Shown in pieces: positions 1 to 8,148 of a DNA stretch of 13,343 nucleotides. A program made the position numbers and the translations under genes. The stretch's first letter is position 1, and each line of letters begins with the position of its first letter. This DNA is from Larix sibirica (taxonomy: Eukaryota > Streptophyta > Pinopsida > Pinales > Pinaceae), in NCBI GenBank assembly GCA_004151065.3, contig NWUY0300024888.1:40475-53817 (forward strand). The letters run 5' to 3'. The notes under the pieces were generated by a model. The model was given only the letters and a program-made list of their open reading frames with translations. It was not told where the DNA came from and made no database searches.

Positions 1-142
1 CGTTCAGCAATTTATATTGAGAATTGGTAAATGGTTAAATGTTAAGTAGAAATTTAGATAGGGCTTCGGGGGAAGCTCTACACTTCATACCTATAGAATA
101 GCAGGGCATATGTAAGTAAGGTGATATCCCTTGAAAAGATTA

Positions 143-260
143 CAAGGGAACTTGGTCTTTCGTCCTATTCATTTAAGTTTCGCAATGGTATCAATATTCT
201 TAGCATGAATAGCATTGGTTTCGGAAGGTTGCCCCCAACATGNAAACTTACAAGGGAACT
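143..260 (+). repeat. Short direct repeat acaagggaactt, two copies
   Basis: The 12-mer acaagggaactt occurs near 143 and again near 249, about 106 bp apart, with the similar contexts gattacaagggaactt and aacttacaagggaactt. The spacer contains an N at 243. A plus-strand frame without stops crosses this stretch, but it has no recognisable domain and I do not call it a gene. Confidence 0.45.
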
Positions 261-283
261 TAAGCTTCTGTTTGTTTATGGTT

Positions 284-1085
284 TTAAACAATGTCAACAT
301 TTCCATCATGACTTGCAATGGTTGGTTGTTTTCCCCTAGCATGACTGGGAGTAGTTGGTTTCTAGTCTCATGTATGTCTTGTAGTGACTACTGACATGTC
401 TCCGGTATCAATGACTACTAAATTTCCCCTAGAATGACTCGCATTGGCTGAGCAATTTCCCCTAGCATTACTTGAAGCAACTGAGGAACTTCCCCTAGTG
501 TTACTTATAGTGGTTGATGGCATGCCCCCTTGTCTTAGCATCTTTTGCTTATTCTTACAATTTCTATTTCTTTTAGATTGTCGATTACTAGTATCTAGAA
601 TTTCACCACATGAGGTATAAGGAGGAGGAAAAGATGTCACCAACAAAGAAGGAAAAGGGTTTTGATGCTCTTGACATATATTGCCTACTTGAGAAGCATC
701 AAGATAATTTAGGACATTTAGCGTAAAAAAAAAAACAAGTATCCATTAGTGAATCCAAGAAGATTCAAACTAGTCATCAAGGGAGGAGCAACGTTTTCAA
801 CAAATGAAACAACATAAAGATCCCCTTGCATGAGGGTCCCTTGGTTGGTCTCCTTAGGAATATTAGCCATATACTTTGATTCAAAAAGTAATAAATCTCT
901 AAGGCCTTCTATGGAGGTTAAAAAATTACAATCAACAAACTCCTATAAAAGACTCTCTAAGATACAATGAAGCAAATTCACTCTCCTAGAAATAAAATAA
1001 GGGTGTTTAAGTCCCGAGTTCAATCAATGAATATCCAAAAATGGGCCTTCTGAAAGTTAGCTTGGGAAGGTTAGGGTCTAAGTCC
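284..1085 (-). pseudogene. Decayed coding remnant of unknown family with C-terminal 11-residue repeats
   Basis: I do not recognise this family. Reading leftwards, sense sequence starts around 1065 (PNLPKLTFRRPIFGYSLIEL), shifts frame near 1010, and runs through HPYFISRRVNLLHCILESLL to a TAG at 943-945. It then continues without a stop through LTSIEGLRDLLLFESKYMA and QGDLYVVSFVENVAPPLMTS. An 11-T tract (725-735 read on the minus strand) breaks the frame; beyond it the protein resumes as LNVLNYLDASQVGNICQEHQ. A Pro/Tyr segment (SFPPPYTS) and a basic, NLS-like patch (SKRNRNCKNKQK) follow. The C-terminal part is made of repeats of the form S-x-x-R-G-x. TGA (368-370) and TAG (362-364) interrupt it in frame, after which SHARGKQPTIASHDGN continues the repeat to a TAA at 284-286. 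The long amino-acid-like composition either side of single lesions suggests a true former protein of about 260 residues, host or transposon-borne. An intron boundary at the T tract is an alternative to a frameshift. Confidence 0.4.
330..521 (-). repeat. 33-bp minisatellite inside the coding remnant
   Basis: On the plus strand the core tttcccctag recurs at 330, 423, 456 and 489. The last three are spaced exactly 33 bp apart, which is 11 codons. On the minus strand the units read SNTRGSSSVAS, SNARGNCSANA and SHSRGNLVV, so the repeat grew in frame. The 330 copy encodes SHARGKQPTIA and lies 93 bp from its neighbour, showing a 6-bp loss from three periods. A partial unit (SHDGN) sits near 300-312. 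Confidence 0.65.
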
Positions 1086-1155
1086 AACTAGTGAAGGTGT
1101 GAGAGACAGTTATGCTAATCCTCATTCAACAATCATGTTAGAGCAATATTATACC

Positions 1156-1199
1156 TTAGTACCTTAATCATTAATTAATTGATGGTTATTAGGTACTAA
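1156..1199. repeat. AT-rich inverted repeat (hairpin)
   Basis: The arm ttagtacct (1156-1164) is mirrored perfectly by aggtactaa (1191-1199). The inner sequence ttaatcattaattaattgat extends partial pairing towards the centre. The phrase ggttattagg occurs inside the right arm and again just downstream (about 1212), so the site also has a short direct duplication. It could be a small MITE-like relic or a chance AT-rich fold. Confidence 0.4.
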
Positions 1200-2940
1200 A
1201 ATAGTTAATAATTACATCCCTAGGTTATTAGGAAGTTGTTATTGAGTTGTCTAGAACTTGTTGGGGAAAGTGTGAACAATATCCACCATTGTATGGGACA
1301 AAGGGTGGTCAAATATAGATGTTGGGTGCTCTCCTTGAGACCGACTCATGAATTTATTACCACCATAATTCCTAAGGCGCCTTCCTTCCATGTTTTATGG
1401 ATTTGGCATTGACAAAGGGCACCCATGCATTGAACCTAGTCTTTTGCCNTGAATAAGTTATATGAAATGATAGAATAAATTACATCCCTGTATTTTTCCA
1501 TGCACTGTCCTTGTGTCGTACTATAGTAAAGGGAAGGATGTTTAAAAATAGATAAATGATATGCAGCAGATAGAATGATTGAATAAACAAACCTTGCTAT
1601 GTTTTCTTTAGTTGTTTACATTTTGCAATTAAAATATTTATGTTCTCAGTCATAGAAAAACATAGCAAAATTTATATTATGCAGACATTAGAATGTGTAT
1701 ACATCTATAGCAATAGAGATACAAGAACTCAAACAGTCCCTTGCTTTCTCCATAAAACCCTAAGTACTTTTATAGGGTAACCTTTTACATGTCAGAAAAC
1801 AAATAAGACTTATAATGTTATTTTCTTTATAAAGAATCCTTTAATAACTCGTAGTTTTATGCCTTTTAGTATCGAATTACATAACTACTATACAACACTA
1901 ATACACTAATAGTATCTTTCATTTAATTAACCTTGAAAACATCACTATTATTATAAATAAATAAAAGACTCTAATTGTTGGACGAATGTCCCATTGTGTC
2001 AAACCTTAGCTACTTACAACATATAACACTAAGTTTAACATTTTCATCAACATTTATGAATTTAAAACAGCTGTAGAAAAGATCGAAAACAAACATATCT
2101 AACATGCAGAACTGTTGGTACTTATTTTATCATTGATATCATATATCAAACAAACACGAAACAACTTCTATTTCGGACAAATGTCCTAAGTCTCAAACCC
2201 TTGGTATTGTCAAATAATCTAAGTTAACTTGTTCTCATCAAATAAAAATAGAAAGACAGAGCATGATTACTCTGAAACCTTGCAGGTACATGTTATTTCT
2301 CATTCAATACCTTCATTATTTATATAGTAAGTAAAACAGAATAATACTAGTGTTGGTCAGTGTTCCACAACCCTTATAACCAAAAACCTTTATAAACACA
2401 GAAATTGTTTGGACACGTTTTCGAACCAAGGGTTTTTTCCTTTAATAACATTGACTAGTATCACAGTCACACACAGAACTACATTCGATAAAGGGCTCAA
2501 GCCATTAATAATAAAATAGCTAAACGTTTTCAAAACGAACCTAATTTTAGTAACCCATCATTTGATGAAACAATACATATGAGATTAGGTCTCGACACTT
2601 AAAATATCGGTAACACAAACTTTGAATTTATCATTTTACAAAACAAGTTTAGGGTTGAAACCACAAAAATAGACATTAGCCATTCTCGGCTCTCGACCTT
2701 TAACAAACACATCATTTTATAAACATTCAAGAATGGGTTGTTGCCCTTATCATAGTATAAAAAACATCGTTTAAAAAAAATAACGCAGGCTTTCAGGAGC
2801 ATCGCTCTCAGGCACGGTCCTCATAAAACAACATATAGTTCCAAATACCATATTATTTTTCATTAATCAAAGAACTGAGGGTTGAGCCCCTATCACATAG
2901 TTGTTACACATTCAACAAGTTAATACACAGTAAAACATTG
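1200..2940. other. Non-coding AT-rich stretch, no gene seen
   Basis: No reading frame here looks like a protein. From about 2000 to 2900 short G/C runs of related form recur in an AT-rich background: gggttgagcccc (about 2880), gggttgttgccc (about 2734), gggttgaaacc (about 2651), gggctcaagcc (about 2493), and looser versions near 2422, 2370 and 2197. Several are tiny hairpins, and the flanks are loosely alike (cattc-aa before, ttaataa or atca after). This may be an old, very diverged tandem array or part of a long LTR. The stretch lies left of an LTR end at 4853 and could belong to that element. Confidence 0.35.
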
Positions 2941-3303
2941 TAGAGTTAACGCCGAGGTAGGTCGAGGATCCCATCCTCCCTACACATTCCATTTGGCTCA
3001 CAAACATTTCAACGCCAAAAATATTCATAGCCAGACCTCAAAACTGAAGTTTCAGCTAAAACTAGACAACGGCCAATAATTTACCAAGTTGAAACCTACA
3101 GGAAAACCACTGAGGCTTACCGATTTTCAAGCATATTTCCACGTAGCTTCGAACATAGAAACCCAAAACCGAAGAGTGATTTCCATTAACACATAACATG
3201 GTTAAAAGATGGATTTTGAAGCTCGAAAAACAAATTACAGACAGCTGCAAGATTTTAAACTATTATGGGTAGCAAGAAATGAACTGAGACATTACCTTTA
3301 TCT

Positions 3304-3621
3304 TTATAACCTTGCTTCTAAACCAGAGACACCCACATTTGATGAGAACCAGAGCCAACACACCACTAGCAAAATCAGTGAAGGAAGGATACAGCTTAGA
3401 GAGCTCACTATGGAAAGCATACAAATCATAGGTCGGGGTATCGAAACCTGGGGAGGACCTCCTTTACACTGTTCTGCAAACCCTAAAGAATCGCAGGCCT
3501 GTTGGCCTCTCCAAACACCAATCCTTTCCAAATGAATGCCAAGACTATGCTCTTGACGAGGTAAGCCTGTAGCAATTAGGGTTAACATCATTACCAAGGA
3601 AACCACATGAAGGCTTTCCAT
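3304..3621 (-). CDS. Weak ORF, possible secreted or membrane peptide, 105 codons
   Basis: This frame begins with a stretch resembling a signal peptide (MESLHVVSLVMMLTLIATG). A polar middle with three Cys/Gly-rich patches follows, and it ends with a hydrophobic segment (about residues 66-93, including SLILLVVCWLWF). It matches no family I know. A plus-strand frame of 108 codons overlaps it (3209-3535), and at most one can be real. The region is richer in G/C than its surroundings and could be the transcribed R/U5 part of a long minus-strand LTR, in which case the ORF is incidental. I lean towards incidental. Confidence 0.12.
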   Translation of the reverse strand: MESLHVVSLVMMLTLIATGLPRQEHSLGIHLERIGVWRGQQACDSLGFAEQCKGGPPQVSIPRPMICMLSIVSSLSCILPSLILLVVCWLWFSSNVGVSGLEARL

Positions 3622-3747
3622 AGATCACACCATTAGACCTTCCACCCACAGCACTTTAATGCACTTTTATTACCATATCTACTACATACGTCACCCTTGC
3701 CAATGCATTATAACTATGTCAGAGTTTCGGTCTTGCATAGAGGGTAA

Positions 3748-3763
3748 CCATACTATAGTATGG
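3748..3763. repeat. Perfect 16-bp palindrome
   Basis: The sequence ccatactatagtatgg is fully self-complementary and does not extend further on either side. A related half, tactatagtatgg, occurs at about 12708-12720 in the Gypsy-type internal region. It could be a protein-binding site in a retrotransposon control region or a chance palindrome. Confidence 0.5.
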
Positions 3764-3810
3764 ACATGAGATATCAAATAGTCAAACTAATATCCTTATT
3801 TTATCAAAGT

Positions 3811-4310
3811 GTTACGGAATAATTTTCTAGTACATCGTGTCCCAGGGGTAAGGTTTCAACCATCCAATATGGTGAGACTTACAAACAAACTATAAGCTGG
3901 ATAAATTATTCCTCAAGTTTGTTAACCTTTGCATGTTTCCAACCTTGCAAACAAGGTATTACGTAGATCACCATTTTAATCAAACCTTTGTTATGATATA
4001 AAGACCATAAAGCGCATATCTATACTATGCTATCAACTAATGCTCTAATAGTTTAAACATCCATGATATAAATTAATAGAAGAAGTGGATATAGAGTATA
4101 GTTACAATTATAACTATTGTCAAGTCCCAAAATAACATTAGTACACATATTATGCATATAGTGTATGAAACCAAAAGATAGGTTTAGTAGTTCATTGCTA
4201 GTATCTAAGCATAGGTTATGCTCGCTTTACGTATGGAATGAATTACATAGTACACTTCCTAGGTGTAGGATTTAATTACCAAATCAAGAGAGTGAAGTTC
4301 TAATACTTCC
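3811..4310. repeat. Diverged direct duplication, about 80 bp per copy
   Basis: Copy one (3811-3890) and copy two (about 4227-4310) share the order ttacg, ggaat, tagtaca, cc(t/c)agg, gta(a)gg, ttt, aacca/tacca, and gagag or gtgag followed by gt/tt. They are clearly related by eye but strongly diverged, and lie about 418 bp apart. Repeated blocks of this kind are common in the U3 region of long plant LTRs, which fits the minus-strand LTR end at 4853. Confidence 0.35.
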
Positions 4311-4562
4311 CACGATTTTATAATACAAGACAACTATATTAATACTAATCACAAATTCTGAGTTTTGACCCATGACTGGAAGTTACATAAACAACTTGAG
4401 TATAACTGAAGATCAAATATGATAGATCTCACCCTGGAATACTTGAGTTACTCTACTTTCCTTTTTATAACATAGAAGGCTAACTGAAGTTAAGTAGCAC
4501 CTCTGTATTCACTTTTGAAACACTATTTTCTCTTACCTATGATCTATGATAGAACGTTCAAA

Positions 4563-4853
4563 TGCTTTAGCTAAAATAGCTANAGCCTCGGGGTACCCAT
4601 AGGACCCCTTCATCATCAACAAGAAAAGGAAACAGTTAGCACATACGTTGAATCCAAAAATAGTATACTATAGATATAAAAACATGACTCATATTTTGTA
4701 ATACACTACGCACACATAATCGACCTAACATGTCTAGTACTTTGTGACACCTAGTTAAACAAACAAACATTTATTATATTTCCGCACAGTCTTTATAGCA
4801 ATTAATGCCACTTAGAAAAATTTTAAATTTTTATGAATTTTTGGGATGTTACA
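4563..4853 (-). mobile_element. Probable LTR (Ty3/Gypsy-like start), inner end uncertain
   Basis: Read on the minus strand the element begins TGTAACATCCC, a typical plant Gypsy-type LTR opening. The coding sense of the neighbouring LINE stops at exactly this base, so 4853/4854 is a real insertion or rearrangement junction. The 5 bp outside are ttcaa (4854-4858). The left end is not settled. A solo LTR ending at tgctttagc (4563) would be 291 bp with TG...CA ends, and a second ttcaa lies at 4557-4561, one base off the position needed for a perfect target-site duplication. No LINE sequence is recognisable left of it, so a longer LTR extending leftwards is equally possible. Confidence 0.4.
4564..4586. 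repeat. Inverted repeat with 10-bp arms and AAA loop
   Basis: The arm gctttagcta (4564-4573) pairs with tagctanagc (4577-4586) around the loop aaa. The only unresolved pair involves the N at 4583, which pairing predicts to be a. It lies at the candidate inner edge of the short-LTR model. Confidence 0.6.
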
Positions 4854-5400
4854 TTCAACATCTTTGTCATCCTTCCTACATAAACTACATCTTCCCGGCC
4901 CTGCCATATTTCTCCTTCTCAATTTGTGCCAGGTTAGGACCCTGCCCTTCAGAATCAACCATATTAAAATTTTGCATTTATAAGGAGACTCAATATTTAT
5001 ATTAATCCAGATAGATGTGTATGCATCTTTTACTATAAACCTACCACCAACCACACTTCCCTGCCACTGAAGCTCGTCCGGACCATGTCCCAATCGACTA
5101 AATCATCTTTTCAGCTCCATAGTCCAGTAATTCCAAAACGCTATCCATCTCGCTGGTATTTCCAATTCCTCTGCTGTCATCCAATTCTGAGCCATACCAT
5201 TCCCAATAGTAGAAACATCAGCAAGCACCGTGAAGTCATTCTCTGCCAGAAAAGATAAGCGGCCCAAAGTAAAAATGGATCTTTTAACTCCCAAATAAAA
5301 TTTAGTACCAATTCTTGCCTTATGTCCGTCACCCACATCCCACACCAGCCTCTCTCCTATGATAGGGAATGTTGCCACTATAGCCTTCCAGAATAATGAC
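4854..5400 (-). other. ORF2 C-terminal region with zf-RVT domain, cut by LTR
   Basis: After the second frameshift the frame reads KAIVATFPIIGERLVWDVGD, then ARIGTKFYLG. A TGA at 5103-5105 is followed by GPDELQWQGSVVGGRFIVKD and the zf-RVT signature KCKILIWLILKGRVLTWHKL, RRRN, then GPGRCSLCRKDDKDVE. The family continues with H-L-F/L-x-C. Here the frame ends after DVE where the LTR starts, removing the remaining zinc ligands and the rest of the C-terminus. Confidence 0.8.
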
Positions 5401-5683
5401 CCACCCGACTACTCTTTCTAGGTTTACAAATCCAATCTAACACAGAATCATTTCCCATATATTTGAAGCTCAGTAAAGGTTTCCACTTGCCTTGCTTAGA
5501 AATGAACTGCCAGGCCGATTTAGAAGCCAAAGCTTGTCCAAAATAGCTTAATTCCTTAAATCCCCATCCACCTGCCTCCTTCGGTTTGGAAATTGAATCC
5601 CAGGAAGTCCAGTGTAAACCGCTATCATCTTTACCTAGCCATAGAAACCTGAAGAATAATTTCCTAAGAGAATGTAGTACCCT

Positions 5684-7045
5684 CTAAGGTATTTTAGCAT
5701 TGATCATCCAGAAGACAGGAATAGCACTTAAAATACTAGTAATGAGCACTGCTGTACCTCCCTTAGACAAGAATCGGTTGCACCAAAAATGAGTGCTCCT
5801 CTCCACCTTCTCGATAAGCCATTTCCAGTCGACAATACCATAACAATTCGGTTTCAGATGAAACCCCAAATATTTGAAACCCTCAGATAATAGGTGAAAC
5901 TCCATCGACATTAAACCGAAAAAGACAAACAGATTGGCATGTTCTATATTATGAATATAGAAGGATGATTTATCCAAATTCACCTTCTTTCCTGTAGCCA
6001 CACTAAACAACCAGAAGAGATCTTTTATAACTCGGAACTCTGCAGTAGAATTACTGAGAAACAACAGGGCATCATCCACGAAAAAAATATGGGTAAACTG
6101 AATGTCACCAAACCTTAGCCCTGCAATCATATCGATATCCACATCCTCTATAATCAATTATCTCAAACCGTCCATAACCAACAAAATCAAGTATGGGGAT
6201 AATGGGCATCCCTTCCGAAGCCCACGAGCAGGAATAAAGAAACCTGAGTCTGCCTCGTTTATTAAAACTGAAAATATTATCGATGTCATACATGACCATA
6301 CCTAGTTGACGAAGGTTAATCCAAAACCGGTTTGAATAAGAACCAGCGAGATGTATAGCCAACTAGTTCGATTGTAAGCCTTAGAGAGATTGACTTTTAG
6401 AACCTTTGCCAGAAAGTTCTGTGTTTTAATCATATGGATACATTCTTGGGAACTCCCTATTGCTTCATGTATGCATCGGTGAGTTAATAAACCGAATTGT
6501 TCAGGAGTGATGTGCCTAGCCATAATTGGATTGATTCGTTCAACAATAAGTTTTTAAATCACCTTATATAAAGCATTGCATAAAGAGATGGGTTGAAAAT
6601 ACCCAAATGTCTTAGGCTCATCCACCTTAGGTATAAGTGCTATAAAAGTAGCATTGATGTAGGGTAATAACTTTCCAGTCACCCTATTCGTCTCCACCAC
6701 CCACAGAAGGTCTTCTTTTAGCATTTCAAAAAAATCCAAATAAAACTTAGACATCCTTCCGTCTGGCCTCGGACTGCGGTCTTTCTTAAGCTTGGAGAGA
6801 GAAGCCAACAATTCTTCCATAGAGACCAGCGCATTAATAACATCTAAATCTTCCTCTATGACCCACTTGTCAAACTTAGTTACAATAGTAATAATTTCAG
6901 GTAAGTTATTTCCTTCATGATCCTTATAAAAATCAGAGAAGAATTCCTTACCTCCTCTAGCCAGCTGGTCAAAACCCTCGCTCTTCTCTCCCATGCCATC
7001 CTTTAACTCCCAGATAGAGTTAATCCTTTTCATATGGTTAATCAT
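5684..7045 (-). other. ORF2 reverse-transcriptase domain, catalytic Asp lost
   Basis: Order on the minus strand: KKDRSPRPDGRMSKFYLDFF (family form S-P-G-P-D-G), INATFIALIPKVDEPKTFGY with QPISLCNALYKVI, then TPEQFGLL, then motif A as KVNLSKAYNR. Next come RKGCPLSPYLILLVMDGL (motif B), THIFFVDDALLF (motif C, FVDD at 6071-6082) and the thumb with FKYLGFHLKP. Motif A normally reads D-L-S-K-A-Y-D-R; both Asp are Asn (6389-6391 and 6371-6373), each a GA-to-AA change, so the enzyme is dead even without the stops. Motif C is intact. Confidence 0.85.
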
Positions 7046-7439
7046 TTATGAAATAAGCCCGATTTTTCATCCCCTAGTGTCAGCCAAGCTTCCCTGCTCT
7101 TCATCTGGATATCAGCTTCTCTTTCCAGCAGAAGCAAATTCCTACATTCTTCCAGCTGTGACAAATCCAGAATCGACTCTTCCGCCAAAGGCCCATCATG
7201 ACTCTCGTAAAATTTCTTTATAAATTTTTCAGCCTCCTTTAGCCTTTTATCTAAGATTTCTCTCATCTCCTTCTCCCAAAGAACTGTAATTTCTTTTAGT
7301 TGTTTCAAATTAGAAACAAACTGTTCCTCACAAGAAACTGATAACTTATTATCAAAGTGGAGCCATTTTTCCCGAACCAAATTCAGAAATTCCTCATTTT
7401 TAAGCCAAAAAGGATTGAACTTAAATGGCATCCCTAGAT

Positions 7440-8148
7440 TTTCCCCTCCATTCTCCATACAACACATAATCGAAAAATTGTCTGAGTAGCCACTACAAAC
7501 CCTCCAAGTCTTATCCCTCTCAACCCTCCGTATCATGTCGCCTGTAAATAAAAAACGATCCAATGTCTTCACTATAGCTGCTTCCCCATACCTTCTATTA
7601 TACCAAGTCAGTTTCAAAATCAACGACTCAAGATCCATAATATCCCCATCTTCAAGATGCTTCTAAAAAAAGTTCTGTGTAGGATCCACCCGAGCACCTT
7701 GTCCCCACACCTCCCCACTTTGTAAAATAAAATTTAGATCACCTGCGATAATAAAAGGGTACTCCATAAGAGATGATTTCCTAAAGAAATCATTCTAGAA
7801 AGGAATTTTCCGATTATACGGACGATAGACATTGATTAAATTGAAGTCCAAACCAATACCCTGACTCCAAAAGGTAGTTCCCAGACTCGCCCGAAAACCA
7901 AAATAGTTCAACAAGGATACATAACTCTTCCATCCCATTACCAATCCTCTAGACAAACCCACACTATCCAATGAGACAAAATCCCAATAACAAAGGAATT
8001 TCTTCAACCTGTCCACAACCCCAACCCCCCCACACATGGTTTCCTGCAACACTACCAAATACGGTCCATTCAACTCAATCACCCTTCCCAGTGACAACAA
8101 TTTTGGGTTGCTAGCTAACCCTCAACAATTAAAGGAAATAATCTTCAC
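7440..8148 (-). other. ORF2 endonuclease domain (EEP/APE-like), inactive
   Basis: The first ORF2 domain belongs to the exonuclease-endonuclease-phosphatase fold. Visible landmarks are KIISFNC near the start, VVLQETM with the metal-binding Glu at 8041-8043, AGDLNFIL with the catalytic Asp-x-Asn at 7732-7743, and the segment ending GYSDNFSIM. The last should read S-D-H; the catalytic His is Asn at 7477-7479. The first stop (TGA 8122-8124) sits where the family has N-C-R-G, which fits CGA changed to TGA. These lesions together mean no active nuclease. Confidence 0.8.

Larger units (their letters stand above)
3655..4562. other. Non-coding stretch left of LTR end, no gene seen
   Basis: No open frame of note is present. 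Apart from the palindrome and the duplicated block reported separately, the sequence is AT-rich and unremarkable. It could be the body of a long LTR whose outer end is at 4853, or unrelated flank if that LTR is only about 290 bp long. Confidence 0.35.
4854..8148 (-). pseudogene. LINE ORF2 remnant (endonuclease, reverse transcriptase, zf-RVT)
   Basis: ORF2 nicks target DNA and reverse-transcribes the element RNA on site. The start is taken as GTG at 8146-8148, in the place where the family has Met (KIISFNC follows). The reading frame holds to 7042, shifts at 7042-7045 (after GLFHK, resuming INHMKRINSIW), holds to about 5395, shifts again (SSRV / LFWKAIVATFPI), and continues to the LTR junction. 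In-frame stops: TGA 8122-8124, TAG 7795-7797, TAG 7663-7665, TAA 6554-6556, TAG 6302-6304, TAA 6158-6160, TAG 5684-5686 and TGA 5103-5105. About 1,100 codons remain. The sequence is otherwise well preserved, so inactivation is not very ancient. Confidence 0.9.

Noticed and set aside
121-339. 72-codon plus-strand ORF spanning an N
   Set aside because: No recognisable domain, contains an undefined codon, and the opposite strand carries the repeat-bearing coding remnant nearby.
725-735. A11 run as a LINE or SINE poly-A tail
   Set aside because: Protein-like sequence on the minus strand continues on both sides, so it is a tract inside the coding remnant.
3209-3535. 108-codon plus-strand ORF as a gene
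   Set aside because: No domain, no homology I recognise, and it overlaps an equally weak opposite-strand ORF.
6102-6305. 67-codon plus-strand ORF
   Set aside because: Antisense shadow of the LINE reverse-transcriptase domain.
7042-7045. ATGA overlap of two ORFs in LINE ORF2, resembling translational coupling
   Set aside because: The protein sense is continuous across it in family terms, so it is a frameshift within one ancestral ORF, not a start.
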